A stretch of DNA of 64,000 nt, from positions 833,501-897,500 of the forward strand of contig NZ_CP084758.1 in assembly GCF_020535565.1 (NCBI RefSeq). Direction: 5' to 3'. The stretch comes from Shinella sp. XGS7. Lineage in GTDB: Bacteria; Pseudomonadota; Gammaproteobacteria; Burkholderiales; Burkholderiaceae_C. Numbering within the stretch: the first letter of the stretch is position 1; every line of letters begins with the position of its first letter. A program made the translations under genes and the position numbers. Positions 7,633-16,859 of the stretch are shown here, piece by piece. The notes beneath the pieces were generated by a model. That model did no database searches. It was not told where the DNA came from and saw only the letters and a list, made by a program, of their open reading frames with translations.

Positions 7633-8367
7633 ATGTCTGCCCCACCCGCCATCCGCCGTCACACCCTCGTCCTGCCCTACCGCGGCCTGCAGCTGCACGG
7701 GGAGCGTTGGCAGGTGGAGGGGGCCCGCGGCGAGGCCCTGATCCTGCACGGCGGCGGCAGCTCCAGCAGTGCCGGTTTCGAGGGCCTGCGCCAGAGCCTG
7801 GCCGCGGCCGGCTTTGCCAGCACGGCCTTCGATTTCGTGGGCCAGGGCCGCAGCGGCGGTGAGCTGGCGGACTCCAGCCTGGCCGACCGCGTGCAGCAGG
7901 TGCTGGCGGTGCAGGACGCTCTGGGCCTGGACCCGGCCGGTCTGAGTCTGCTGGGCTTCAGCATGGGCGCCTATGTGGCCACGCGGGTGGCCGGCCTGCG
8001 CGGCCCGGCCGCCCTGGGCCTGGCGATTCCCGCGGCCTATGCGCCGGCGGCCTACGCCCTGCCCTTCGGCCCGCAGTTCAGCGCCTGCATACGCCAGCCG
8101 CGCAGCTGGGAGCACAGCCAGGCCTTCGAGATCCTGGCCGGCTATCGCGGCCGCCTGCTGGTGCTCTCGGCCGAGGCCGATGCGGTGATCCCGCCCGAGA
8201 TCCCGCCACGGCTTTATGAGGCCGCCGCCCAGGCCAGCTGGCGCGCCCATCACCGCATTCCCCAGGCCGGACACAAGCTGGATGCGCACTACGCCCAGCG
8301 CCCCGAGGACCGGCAGCGGGCCTATGCCCGCATCGTCGAGCTCTGCGGCGGCGGCAGCGCAGGCTGA
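7633..8367 (+). CDS. Alpha/beta hydrolase
   Basis: A 244-residue cytosolic serine hydrolase. The oxyanion strand GEALILHGGGSSS is followed by the nucleophile elbow G-F-S110-M-G; the acid is probably in LSAEADAVIP and the catalytic His in AGHKLD near the C-terminus, so the triad looks intact. The start ATG at 7633 gives the normal N-terminal length; the open frame runs further upstream but only opposite the DTW gene. It ends one base before the convergent ssuB stop. The substrate is unknown; esterase, thioesterase or lipase-like roles are equally possible. Confidence 0.85.
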   Translation: MSAPPAIRRHTLVLPYRGLQLHGERWQVEGARGEALILHGGGSSSSAGFEGLRQSLAAAGFASTAFDFVGQGRSGGELADSSLADRVQQVLAVQDALGLDPAGLSLLGFSMGAYVATRVAGLRGPAALGLAIPAAYAPAAYALPFGPQFSACIRQPRSWEHSQAFEILAGYRGRLLVLSAEADAVIPPEIPPRLYEAAAQASWRAHHRIPQAGHKLDAHYAQRPEDRQRAYARIVELCGGGSAG

Positions 8368-8368
8368 A

Positions 8369-9241
8369 TCACCAGGCCCAGCGCAGCGCGCCGACGGCCA
8401 CCGGGGCCAGGGCTTCGGGCGTCGTGCTCGGCGCATCGGCCGCCTGGGTTTTCAGCACCCGCTCCAGCAGGCGCTGCTCCAGGGCCGCGAAGGCCGCATC
8501 GTGCCGGCGCGGCCGCGGCAGGCCCACGCGCCAGTCCAGGGCGATGCGGCCCTCCTCGATCAGCAGCACCCGGTCGGCCAGGGCCACGGCCTCGCTCACA
8601 TCATGGGTCACCAGCAGGGCCGTGAAACCCTGGCGCTGCCACAGGCCCTCGATCAGGCCCTGCATCTCGATGCGGGTAAGCGCATCCAGCGCGCCCAGGG
8701 GCTCGTCCAGCAGCAGCAGGCGCGGCGCGTGCACCAGGGCGCGCGCCAGGGCCACGCGTTGGCGCTGACCGCCGGAGAGCCGGGCCGGCCAGTCGCCGCC
8801 GCGCTCGGCCAGACCCACCTGGGCCAGGGCCGCGGCGGCACGCTCGCGTGCGTCCGGCCCCTTGAGGCCCAGGGCCACGTTGTCCAGCACCCGTGCCCAG
8901 GGCAGCAGGCGCGCCTCCTGGAACATGAAGCGGGTCTGGGCCGCCGCCAGGCCTTCGATGCGGCCCTCGCTGGGCGCTTCCAGGCCGGCCAGCAGGCGCA
9001 GCAGGGTGCTCTTGCCGCAGCCGCTGCGGCCCACGATGGCCACGAACTCGCCCGGCGCGATCCGCAGGTCCAGGGACTGCAGCACGGGGCGCTCGCCATA
9101 GCGCTTGGCCAGACCCTGCAGGCTCAGGCCCAGGCCCGGGCTGGGGGCCGGTGGAGCGGCCGCCGTCTCGCGACGCACCGGCGCCGGCCCCAGGCTCAGC
9201 GCGCCGGCATGCAGCAGGTCCATCTCGTGCACAAAACTCAT
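8369..9241 (-). CDS. ssuB: Alkanesulfonate ABC transporter, ATP-binding protein
   Basis: A 290-residue ABC ATPase that energises sulfonate import with SsuC and SsuA. Walker A is at 71-79 (GRSGCGKST), the signature LSGGQ at 155-159, Walker B LLLLDE at 175-180, followed by the H-loop VTHD. The Q-loop region [10 protein letters not shown] is typical of SsuB/TauB. The first 38 residues and the last 35 extend beyond the family core. Its ATG overlaps the ssuC stop by 4 bp. It is the last gene of the leftward sbp-ssuEADCB operon. Confidence 0.93.
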   Translation of the reverse strand: MSFVHEMDLLHAGALSLGPAPVRRETAAAPPAPSPGLGLSLQGLAKRYGERPVLQSLDLRIAPGEFVAIVGRSGCGKSTLLRLLAGLEAPSEGRIEGLAAAQTRFMFQEARLLPWARVLDNVALGLKGPDARERAAAALAQVGLAERGGDWPARLSGGQRQRVALARALVHAPRLLLLDEPLGALDALTRIEMQGLIEGLWQRQGFTALLVTHDVSEAVALADRVLLIEEGRIALDWRVGLPRPRRHDAAFAALEQRLLERVLKTQAADAPSTTPEALAPVAVGALRWAW

Positions 9242-10008
9242 GGCTGATACCCCGGATGCCAGCGCAGCCAGGCGCGTTCCAGGCCGCGCGCCAGCAAATC
9301 GGCCAGCTTGCCCAGCAGGGCGTAGAGCAGGATGCCCACCAGCACCACATCGGTCTGCAGGAACTCCCGCGCATTCATGGTCATATAGCCGATGCCGGCC
9401 TGGGCCGAGAGGGTCTCGGCCACGATCAGCAGCACCCACATCAGGCCCAGCGAAAAGCGCAGGCCCACCAGGATGGAGGCGGTGGCGCCGGGCAGGATCA
9501 CGCGGCGGTACAGGGCCCAGCCGCGCAGGCCGTAGGAGCGCGCCATCTCGATCAGCTGCGCGTCCACCGAACGGATGCCGTGGAAGGTGTTGAGATAGAC
9601 CGGGAAGAACACGCCCAGGGCCACCAGAAAGAGCTTGGCCGTCTCGTCGATGCCGAACCACAGGATCACCAGGGGGATCAGGGCCAGGGGCGGGATGTTG
9701 CGCAGCATCTGCAGCGTGGAGTCCAGCGCCGTCTCGGCCCAGCGCAGGGAGCCGGTGAGCAGGCCCAGCAGCAGGCCCAGGCCGCCGCCGATGGCAAAGC
9801 CCAGCAGGGCGCGGCCGGTGCTGACCTTGAGATGCGTCCAGAGCTCGCCCGACAGGGTCAGGCCCCAGGCCGCCTTGGCCACCGCCCAGGGCTCGGGCAG
9901 CACCCGCGTGGAGAGCCAGCCCAGCTGCGAGCTGGCCTGCCAGAGCGTCAGGATGGCCAGGGGCAGCAGGGCCGTGGCCGCGCCTCGCCGCAGGGCGGGC
10001 GTGCTCAT
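9238..10008 (-). CDS. ssuC: Alkanesulfonate ABC transporter permease
   Basis: A 256-residue inner-membrane permease with about six helices. The EAA loop is seen as [29 protein letters not shown], the contact site for the ATPase SsuB, and the segment [22 protein letters not shown] is characteristic of the SsuC/TauC/NrtB group. Both ends overlap their neighbours by 4 bp (ATGA), indicating translational coupling with ssuD and ssuB. Confidence 0.94.
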   Translation of the reverse strand: MSTPALRRGAATALLPLAILTLWQASSQLGWLSTRVLPEPWAVAKAAWGLTLSGELWTHLKVSTGRALLGFAIGGGLGLLLGLLTGSLRWAETALDSTLQMLRNIPPLALIPLVILWFGIDETAKLFLVALGVFFPVYLNTFHGIRSVDAQLIEMARSYGLRGWALYRRVILPGATASILVGLRFSLGLMWVLLIVAETLSAQAGIGYMTMNAREFLQTDVVLVGILLYALLGKLADLLARGLERAWLRWHPGYQP

Positions 10009-11180
10009 GAGGCGCTGGCCGCGCGCTGCGGCACGTAGTGGTTGGCCACGATCTCACCGAAGGGGCCGGTCAGCTGCGGGCCGCTGAGCTTCTCGCGCAG
10101 GTCCAGGGGCAGCAGGGGGAAGACCAGCTCGGCGAAGCGGTAGGCCTCTTCCAGATGCGGATAGCCGGAGAGCACGAAGTAGTTCAGGCCCAGGGCGGCG
10201 TACTCCTTGATGCGATCGGCCACCTGCTGGGGATTGCCCACCAGGGCCGTGCCCGCGCCGCCGCGCACCAGGCCCACGCCGGCCCAGAGATTGGGCGCGA
10301 TCTCCAGGCCCTGGCGCACATCGGCCTTGTTGAAGCGGCCGCCATGCAGCTCGGCCATGCGGCGCTGGCCCACCGAGTCCATGCTGGCGAACTTGGCCTG
10401 GGCCGCCGCCACCACGCCCTCGTCCAGATGCTGGACCAGCTCGGCGGCGGCGCGCCAGGCCTCGTCTTCGGTCTCGCGCACGATCACATGCAGGCGGATG
10501 CCGAACTCCAGCGTGCGGCCCTGACGCACGGCGCGCTCGCGCACATCGGCGATCTTGGCCGCCACGGCCGCGGGCGGTTCGCCCCAGGTGAGGTAGGTGT
10601 CCACCTGGGCCGCGGCCAGCTCATGGGCCGGCTCGGATGAGCCGCCGAAGAAGATGGGCGGATAGGGCTTGTTGATCGGCGGATAGAGCAGCTTGCCGCC
10701 CTGCACGCGCAGATGCTGGCCCTCGTGGTCGAAGCTGCGGCCCTCGTGGCTGCTGGCCAGGGCCTCGCGCCAGATCTGCAGAAACTCGGCCGACTGCTCG
10801 TAGCGCTGGGCATGGGGCAGGAACTGCCCGTCGCCCGCCAGCTCCTCGGCGTCGCCGCCGGTGACCAGGTTCACCAGCAGACGGCCGCCCGAGAGCCGGT
10901 CCAGCGTGGCGGCCATGCGGGCCGACTGCACCGGCGCCACCAGGCCCGGGCGCAGGGCCACCAGGAACTTGAGGCGGCGCGTGGCGTCGATCAGGCTGGC
11001 CGCGACCACCCAGGAGTCCTCGCAGCTGCGCCCGGTGGGCAGGAGCACCCCCTCGTAGCCCAGGGTGTCGGCCGCCACGGCCACCTGCTTGAAGTAGTTG
11101 AAGTCGGCGCTGCGCGCGCCCAGCGAGGTGCCCAGATAGCGCGAGTCGCCGTGGGTGGGGATGAACCAGAGAATCTTCAT
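10005..11180 (-). CDS. ssuD: FMNH2-dependent alkanesulfonate monooxygenase
   Basis: A 391-residue flavin-dependent monooxygenase of the bacterial luciferase superfamily; it uses FMNH2 supplied by SsuE to cleave alkanesulfonates into aldehyde and sulfite. Family hallmarks are [17 protein letters not shown] at the N-terminus, LVNLVTGGD, and [12 protein letters not shown] with PPIFFGGSS. The ATG at 11180 gives the standard N-terminus; a GTG at 11189 overlapping the ssuA stop is an alternative and would add three residues. The stop overlaps the ssuC start by 4 bp. Length agrees with SsuD of E. coli and Pseudomonas. Confidence 0.95.
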   Translation of the reverse strand: MKILWFIPTHGDSRYLGTSLGARSADFNYFKQVAVAADTLGYEGVLLPTGRSCEDSWVVAASLIDATRRLKFLVALRPGLVAPVQSARMAATLDRLSGGRLLVNLVTGGDAEELAGDGQFLPHAQRYEQSAEFLQIWREALASSHEGRSFDHEGQHLRVQGGKLLYPPINKPYPPIFFGGSSEPAHELAAAQVDTYLTWGEPPAAVAAKIADVRERAVRQGRTLEFGIRLHVIVRETEDEAWRAAAELVQHLDEGVVAAAQAKFASMDSVGQRRMAELHGGRFNKADVRQGLEIAPNLWAGVGLVRGGAGTALVGNPQQVADRIKEYAALGLNYFVLSGYPHLEEAYRFAELVFPLLPLDLREKLSGPQLTGPFGEIVANHYVPQRAASAS

Positions 11181-11185
11181 GGCGC

Positions 11186-12196
11186 TCACTTGGGGCTGGC
11201 GCTGGTCGGTGCCGCGGCGGCGCTGCGCAGCGGGGCGGGCAGGGCCTCGGCCACGCGGATGGCCTTGGGAATCAGCTTGAGGTCATAGAAGACATTGGCG
11301 ATCTTCTGCTGCTCGGCCGCCACGGCGGCGCTGATGGGCTGGATGCCGTAGCTGAAGCGGCTGGCCGCCAGCTCGGTGATGGCCAGGTCCAGGCCGATCT
11401 GCGGGGCCAGGACTTGCGCCACCTCGCGCGCATTGCCCTCGGCCCAGCGGTCCAGGCGCGCCAGCTCCTCGACCACGGCCTGCACCACCTGGGGGTGCTT
11501 GTCGGCATAGGGCCGGGCAGCCAGATAGAACTGGTGGTTGGAGACGGCGCCGCGCCCGTCGGCCAGCACCCGCGCGCCCAGCTGGCGTTCGGCCGCGGCC
11601 AGGAAGGGGTCCCAGATGGCCCAGGCGTCCACCGCGCCGCGCTCGAAGGCGGCGCGCGCATCGGCCGGCGGCAGGAAGACCACCTGCACATCGCTGTAGC
11701 GCAGGCCGGCCTTCTCCAGCAGCTTCACCAGCAGATAGTGCACATTCGAGCCCTTGTTCAGGGCCACGCGCCGGCCCTTGAGATCGGCCACGGACTTGAG
11801 TGCCGAATCCTTGGGCACGACCAGGGCCTCGGCCGCGGGCGCGGGTGGCTGATTGGCCACATAGACCAGATCGGCGCCGGCCGCCTGGGCAAAGATGGGC
11901 GGGGCCTCGCCCACGGTGCCGAAGTCGATGGAGCCCACATTCAGGCCCTCCAGCAGCTGGGGGCCGGCGGGGAACTCGGTCCACTTGACCGCGATGCCCA
12001 GCGGGGCCAGGCGCTTTTCCAGATCGCCCTTGGCCTTGAGCAGGGTCAGGGTGCCGTATTTCTGGAAGCCGATGCGCAGCTCCTTGGGCGCGGGGCTCTG
12101 GGCCTGCACCAGGCCGGTGGCCAGCAGGGCGCCGGCACCGATCAGGGCCAGCAGGGGGCGGCGCGCGGCGGCGCGGGACAGCAGGGTCTTGATCAT
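11186..12196 (-). CDS. ssuA: Periplasmic alkanesulfonate-binding protein
   Basis: A 336-residue binding protein with a Sec signal peptide (twin Arg-rich n-region, hydrophobic core, cleavage near LVQAQS). The mature part begins [17 protein letters not shown] and contains [20 protein letters not shown] and [14 protein letters not shown], all typical of SsuA. It delivers aliphatic sulfonates to SsuC/SsuB. The 160-bp gap between it and ssuE is the largest in the operon and has no clear terminator, so a second internal promoter is possible. Confidence 0.94.
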   Translation of the reverse strand: MIKTLLSRAAARRPLLALIGAGALLATGLVQAQSPAPKELRIGFQKYGTLTLLKAKGDLEKRLAPLGIAVKWTEFPAGPQLLEGLNVGSIDFGTVGEAPPIFAQAAGADLVYVANQPPAPAAEALVVPKDSALKSVADLKGRRVALNKGSNVHYLLVKLLEKAGLRYSDVQVVFLPPADARAAFERGAVDAWAIWDPFLAAAERQLGARVLADGRGAVSNHQFYLAARPYADKHPQVVQAVVEELARLDRWAEGNAREVAQVLAPQIGLDLAITELAASRFSYGIQPISAAVAAEQQKIANVFYDLKLIPKAIRVAEALPAPLRSAAAAPTSASPK

Positions 12197-12356
12197 TTCG
12201 AGGTCATCCCTGGGAAAAAGAAGCCCCCGGACGGCGCGCCACCAGGGCGCACCGCCTCACGACAGGGCGAGCTCAATCGAGCGAAGCGATAGCCCGCGAA
12301 GCGTCGAGGCGCTCCGGCACCCGGGTTCTATCGAGGAGACAAACGGTTCGAAGTGA

Positions 12357-12917
12357 TCAGGCGCTACATCGTTCCTCGGCCGCCTGGCCGAGCTGCGAGG
12401 CGCGTGCAAAGACCTGGGCCGCGCCCAGGGCCAGGCGGCGCTGGATCTCGTCGGTGATCAGGTACTCGCCGGCCTCGCCGCGGGCGATCTGGGCATCGGC
12501 GGCCAGCACCGGGTCCACCAGCTCGCGCGCGCCCAGGCTGGCGACCACCGGCCCCAGCGCATAGTCCAGGGCCAGCAGATGGGCCGGGCTGCCCGCGGTG
12601 GCCAGGGGCCAGACCAGCTTGCCGCGCAGGCCGTCCTGGGGCAGCAGGTCCAGAAAGACCTTGAGCAGGCCGCTGTAGGCGGCCTTGTAGATGGGCGTGG
12701 CCAGCACCACGACCCGGGCCTCATGCACCTGCTGCAGGGCCTCGCGCAGGGCGGGCGCATCGGCGCGCGCCTGCAGCAGGGCCTCGGCCGGCAGCTCGCG
12801 CAGCGAGAGGCTGCGGGTGGACAGGCCCAGATGCTTGAGCTTCTCGCCCGCCGCCGCCAGCAGGCTGCCGGAGCGCGAGGAAGGGCTGGGACTGGCGGCA
12901 ATCAGGAGCAGGGACAT
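12357..12917 (-). CDS. ssuE: NAD(P)H-dependent FMN reductase
   Basis: A 186-residue flavodoxin-fold reductase that supplies reduced FMN to SsuD. The N-terminus MSLLLIAASPSPSSRSG matches the phosphate-binding loop of SsuE, and VVLATPIYKAAYSGLLKVFLDLLPQDGLRGK is the family's flavin-contact region. The ATG at 12917 is 28 bp after the sbp stop; an in-frame upstream start would overlap sbp and add a non-conserved tail. Its place between sbp and ssuA ties sulfate uptake and sulfonate use into one transcript. Confidence 0.93.
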   Translation of the reverse strand: MSLLLIAASPSPSSRSGSLLAAAGEKLKHLGLSTRSLSLRELPAEALLQARADAPALREALQQVHEARVVVLATPIYKAAYSGLLKVFLDLLPQDGLRGKLVWPLATAGSPAHLLALDYALGPVVASLGARELVDPVLAADAQIARGEAGEYLITDEIQRRLALGAAQVFARASQLGQAAEERCSA

Positions 12918-12945
12918 GGTGGCGGCCTTGGCGGGTCTCGGGCGC

Positions 12946-13959
12946 TCAGCGGCCCGGGGTGTAGATCTGGTCGAAGACGCCGCCATCGTCGAAGTGGGTC
13001 TTCTGCGCCGTGCGCCAGCCGCCGAAGACCTCGTCGATGGTCACCAGGCTCACCGGGGCAAAGGTCTTGGCGTACTTGGCGGCCACCTTGGCGTCACGCG
13101 GGCGGTAGTAGTGCTTGGCCGCGATTTCCTGGCCCTCGGGGCTGTAGAGATAGTCCAGATAGGCCTGGGCCTGCTTGCGCGTGCCCTTCTTGTCCACGTT
13201 CTTGTCCACCACGGCCACCGGCGGCTCGGCCAGGATGGAGAGGCTGGGCGTGACGATCTCGAACTTGTCCGGGCCCAGCTCCTTGACGGCCAGATAGGCC
13301 TCGTTCTCCCAGGCGATCAGCACATCGCCGATGCCGCGCTCCACAAAGGTGGTGGTGGAGCCGCGGGCGCCGGAGTCCAGCACCTTGGTGTTGCTGTAGA
13401 TGCGCTTGACGAAGGCCTTGGCCGAATCGGCATTGCCGCCGGGCTGCTTGAGCGCATAGGCCCAGGCCGCAAGATAGTTCCAGCGCGCACCGCCCGAGGT
13501 CTTCGGGTTCGGGGTGACGATTTGCACGTCGCCCTTCACGAGGTCGCCCCAGTTATGGATGCCCTTCGGATTGCCCTTGCGCACCAGGAACACGATGGTC
13601 GAGGTATAGGGTGAGGAATTGTTCGGCAGGCGCTGGCGCCAGTCCTTGGCGATCTTGCCGGTCTTGTCGACGATGGCGTTGATGTCGCTTTCCAGCGCCA
13701 GCGTCACCACATCGGCTTCCAGGCCGTCGATGACCGCGCGGGCCTGCTTGCCCGAACCGCCGTGCGACTGCTGCACGGTGACGTCCTCGCCGGTCTCCGC
13801 CTTCCAGTGCTTGGCGAAGGCCTCGTTGAAATCCTTGTAGAGCTCGCGCGTCGGATCGTAGGAGACGTTGAGCAGGCTGGTCTGGGCCTGGGCGGCCAGG
13901 GTGCTTGCCCCCAGGGCCAGGGCCAGCAGGGAGCGACGCAGCAGGGAAGTGGCTTGCAT
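12946..13959 (-). CDS. sbp: Periplasmic sulfate-binding protein (second copy)
   Basis: A complete 337-residue Sbp with a signal peptide ending TLAAQAQT. The sulfate-binding fold shows [46 protein letters not shown] and GARGSTTTF. The ATG at 13959 is preferred; a GTG six bases upstream is also in frame. It heads the ssuEADCB genes. Oddity: from about 13490 to 13880 proline is nearly always CCG and the wording of codons (GTC, TCG, CTC) departs from the CCC/CTG style of the genome, then returns to native usage towards the C-terminus. The partial paralogue at the window start lacks this. A recombination patch is the simplest reading. Confidence 0.95.
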   Translation of the reverse strand: MQATSLLRRSLLALALGASTLAAQAQTSLLNVSYDPTRELYKDFNEAFAKHWKAETGEDVTVQQSHGGSGKQARAVIDGLEADVVTLALESDINAIVDKTGKIAKDWRQRLPNNSSPYTSTIVFLVRKGNPKGIHNWGDLVKGDVQIVTPNPKTSGGARWNYLAAWAYALKQPGGNADSAKAFVKRIYSNTKVLDSGARGSTTTFVERGIGDVLIAWENEAYLAVKELGPDKFEIVTPSLSILAEPPVAVVDKNVDKKGTRKQAQAYLDYLYSPEGQEIAAKHYYRPRDAKVAAKYAKTFAPVSLVTIDEVFGGWRTAQKTHFDDGGVFDQIYTPGR

Positions 13960-14027
13960 GTTCACAGGGTTCTCGGTCAGGGGTTCAAGAGGGTGAACGT
14001 CACTCTAGGGACCCCGCCTCCTGCGCG

Positions 14028-14053
14028 GAAGCAAGAACTTCTGCTTTGCTTAT
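14028..14053 (-). promoter_or_regulatory. Candidate CysB-type motif upstream of sbp-ssu operon
   Basis: On the minus strand this reads ATAAGCAAAGCAGAAGTTCTTGC-type sequence about 70-95 bp upstream of the sbp start; the order ATAAGCAAA then GTTCTT matches the region upstream of the other sbp gene (791-831). Regulation by sulfur availability through a CysB-like protein is inferred. Confidence 0.4.
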
Positions 14054-14057
14054 GCGC

Positions 14058-16835
14058 TCAGCGCGCTTGGGGCCGCGGCAGCGCGTCCAGCAGGGCCAGC
14101 AGGCGCGCCACATCCAGGGGCTTGGTCAGGTAGTCGTCAAAGCCCGCGGCATGGCCGCGCGCCAGGTCGTCGGGCTTGGCATTGGCGCTCAGGGCCACCA
14201 CCTGCAGGCCGGCGGTGGCGGGGTCGGCGCGCAGGCGCTTGAGCACCTCGTAGCCGTCCATCTCGGGCAGATTGATGTCCAGCAGCACCAGGGCCGGCTG
14301 GTGCTGGCGCGCCAGGTCCAGGCCCAGCTGCGGGTCCAGGGCCTTGAGCAGGGTCACGCCGGGACGCAGGGCCACGATGCTTTCCACCAGCAGCAGATTG
14401 GCGGGGTTGTCCTCGATGCACAGCAGGGACAGGCCGGCCGCCGCCGGCACCGCCGCACCGGAGCCGGCCGCCGTCACCGGCAGGGGCAGGGCCACGGCCG
14501 CCGGGGCCAGGGGCAGCTCCATCCAGAACTCGCTGCCCGCACCGGGCTCGCTGTCCACGCCCACCCGGCCCTCCATCAGCTCCACCAGGCGCTTGACGAT
14601 GGCCAGGCCGATGCCCGTGCCCTCGATGGCGGCGCGGTCGGCCTCCAGGCGCTCGAAGGGCACGAAGAGCCGCGTCAGCTGCTCGGCGCTCAGACCCGGG
14701 CCCTGGTCGCGCACCCCGAGGCGCAGCCGGGTACCGTGGCGGTCTTCCACCACGCGGCCGCTCAGGTCCACGGCACCCTGCGGGCGGTTGTACTTGATGG
14801 CGTTGGACAGCAGGTTGAGCAGCACCTGCTTGAGCCGCACCGGATCGGCCCAGACCTGGGCCTGAGGCAGCTGCTCCGCGGCGGGCAACTGCACGCCGCG
14901 CGCCTGGGCCTGGGGCCGCAGCAGGGACAGGCAGTCCTGCAGCACCGGGCCCAGGGCCACGGATTCGCGCAGCACATTGAACTTGCCCGACTCGATGCGC
15001 GCCAGGTCCAGCACCTCGTTGATCAGCTGCAGCAGATGCTGGCCGGCCTTGAGCACCTCGCCCACATAGTCCTGGGTGGCCGGCTCGCGCGACTGCAGGG
15101 CCATCAGCTGGCCGAAGCCCAGGATGGCGTTCAGGGGCGTGCGCAGCTCGTGGCTCATGCGCGAGAGGAAGTCGCTCTTGGCCGCATTGGCACGCTCGGC
15201 CTCCTGCTTGGCGCGCCGCAGCTCGGCGGTGCGCTGCTCCACGCGCAGCTCCAGTTCCTCGTTGAGCTGGCGCAGGCGGGTCTCGGCCAGCTTGCGGTCG
15301 CTGATATCGGTGATGGAGCCGCGCACCAGGCGCTGGCCGCTGGCGGGCATGCGCACCAGGCGCACCTCGCAGGGCACATCCACCCCGCCGGCATGGCGGT
15401 GCGTCCACTCGAACACGGGAAGGCCACCGTTCAGGGCCTGCAGCATCCAGCCCATGGCGGCCAGATCGCTGGGCCGCCCATCGGGCTGACGGGGCGGGCT
15501 GAGCTCGGCCGGGCTCAGGCGCAGCAGCTCCTCGCGGCCGCGACCGAAGAGGCGCAGCGCGTTCTCGTTGGCCTCGATGAAGCAGCCCGCATCCAGGTCG
15601 AAGACCACGATGGCCTCGGGCGCCAGCTCGATCTGCAGGCGAAAGCGCTGTTCGCTCTCGGCCAGGGCCCGGGCGGCGCGGCGCTGCTCGGTCACGTCCA
15701 GGGTGCTGCCGAACATGCGCAGGGGCTGCCCCTGGGCATCGAAGCGCACCTGGCCTACCTCTTCGAGCACCCGCTCGCCATCGGGGCGGCGCACGCGGAA
15801 CTCGGCGTGGTAGTGGCCGTCGCGGCCCTGGGCCAGCAGCATGGCCAGCTGGGCTTCCACGCGCTCGTAGTCCTCGGGCTCAACCACCTGCTTGAAGAGC
15901 TCGGCACTGGGCTGCACCGAACCCGGCGCAAAGCCGAAGAGGCGGTACTCCTCGTCCGACCAGCTGGCCTCGCCGCTGCGCAGGTCCACATTCCAGCTGC
16001 CCAGATGGGCCAGGGCCTGGGCCTCGGCCAGCAGCTCCTCGCTGCGCGCCAGCTGCTCCAGGGCGCGGCGCTTGTCGCTCACATCGCGCAGCACGGCCAA
16101 CAGGCAGGGCCCCTCGGCCAGGTTCACCAGGCTGGGGCTGACATCGGCATGGAAGAGCTCGCCGCTGCGCCGCCGGAAGGCCAGCTCCTGCAGCTGCGGA
16201 CTCTCGCCGCGCTGCAGCTGGGCCAGCAGCTTGCGCAGCCGGGCCAGGGACTCGGGCGGGTGCAGCTGGCTCGGGCTGAGGGCACGCAGCTCGGCCTCCT
16301 CATAGCCCAGCATGCGGCAGCAGGCCGGGTTGGCCATCAGCAGGCGGCCGGCGGCCAGATCGGCCAGCAGGATGCCTTCCTGCGCGTTGTCGTAGATGGC
16401 GCGCAGCTTGGCTTCGCTGTCGCGCAGGCGCCGCTCCAGGGCCTGCTGCTCGCCTACCTCCCAGAAACTGCCGCACACGCCCACCACCACCCGGCCGCTG
16501 GCGTCGAAGATGGGCGTCTTGACCGTGTGCACCACGCTCTCGCGCCCACCGCCCAGATGCCGCTCCTCGAAGGCTTCGGGCCGGCCGGCGGCCATCACGC
16601 GCAGGTCGTCGGCGCGGTACTTCTCGGCCAGCTCGCGCGGGTGCAGCTCCAGATCGCTGCGGCCCAGCACCTGCTCGCGCCGCAGGCCCAGGGATTCCAG
16701 ATAGCGGCGGTTCACCGCGCGGTAAAGGCCCTGCGCGTCCTTCACGAAGACGCTTTGCGGCAGATGGTCCACCAGGGCCGCATAGCTGGCCAGGGTGTCG
16801 TGCAGGGGATGATCGTCGGGCAGGGCCTGGGTCAC
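14058..16835 (-). CDS. Hybrid sensor histidine kinase with four PAS domains and a receiver
   Basis: A 925-residue soluble hybrid kinase without membrane segments. Four PAS modules occupy roughly residues 15-130, 140-265, 275-400 and 405-525, with PAC-like ends. A coiled coil (RQLNEELELRVEQRTAELRRAKQEAE) leads to the HisKA box FLSRMSHELRTP with phospho-acceptor H562. The HATPase has the N box LLNLLSNAIKYN, G1 DQGPG and G2 GTGIGLAIV. A C-terminal receiver has acidic ED near its start, phospho-acceptor D853 in LLDINLPEMDG and Lys in YLTKPLD. The start is GTG at 16835, 24 bp after the stop of the upstream gene, suggesting co-transcription. It lacks an Hpt domain and output domain, so its partner is elsewhere. 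Signal unknown; cytosolic PAS sensing of redox, oxygen or small molecules is likely. Confidence 0.93.
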   Translation of the reverse strand: MTQALPDDHPLHDTLASYAALVDHLPQSVFVKDAQGLYRAVNRRYLESLGLRREQVLGRSDLELHPRELAEKYRADDLRVMAAGRPEAFEERHLGGGRESVVHTVKTPIFDASGRVVVGVCGSFWEVGEQQALERRLRDSEAKLRAIYDNAQEGILLADLAAGRLLMANPACCRMLGYEEAELRALSPSQLHPPESLARLRKLLAQLQRGESPQLQELAFRRRSGELFHADVSPSLVNLAEGPCLLAVLRDVSDKRRALEQLARSEELLAEAQALAHLGSWNVDLRSGEASWSDEEYRLFGFAPGSVQPSAELFKQVVEPEDYERVEAQLAMLLAQGRDGHYHAEFRVRRPDGERVLEEVGQVRFDAQGQPLRMFGSTLDVTEQRRAARALAESEQRFRLQIELAPEAIVVFDLDAGCFIEANENALRLFGRGREELLRLSPAELSPPRQPDGRPSDLAAMGWMLQALNGGLPVFEWTHRHAGGVDVPCEVRLVRMPASGQRLVRGSITDISDRKLAETRLRQLNEELELRVEQRTAELRRAKQEAERANAAKSDFLSRMSHELRTPLNAILGFGQLMALQSREPATQDYVGEVLKAGQHLLQLINEVLDLARIESGKFNVLRESVALGPVLQDCLSLLRPQAQARGVQLPAAEQLPQAQVWADPVRLKQVLLNLLSNAIKYNRPQGAVDLSGRVVEDRHGTRLRLGVRDQGPGLSAEQLTRLFVPFERLEADRAAIEGTGIGLAIVKRLVELMEGRVGVDSEPGAGSEFWMELPLAPAAVALPLPVTAAGSGAAVPAAAGLSLLCIEDNPANLLLVESIVALRPGVTLLKALDPQLGLDLARQHQPALVLLDINLPEMDGYEVLKRLRADPATAGLQVVALSANAKPDDLARGHAAGFDDYLTKPLDVARLLALLDALPRPQAR

Positions 16836-16859
16836 GCGGGACAGTATGCGAGGCCGCGC

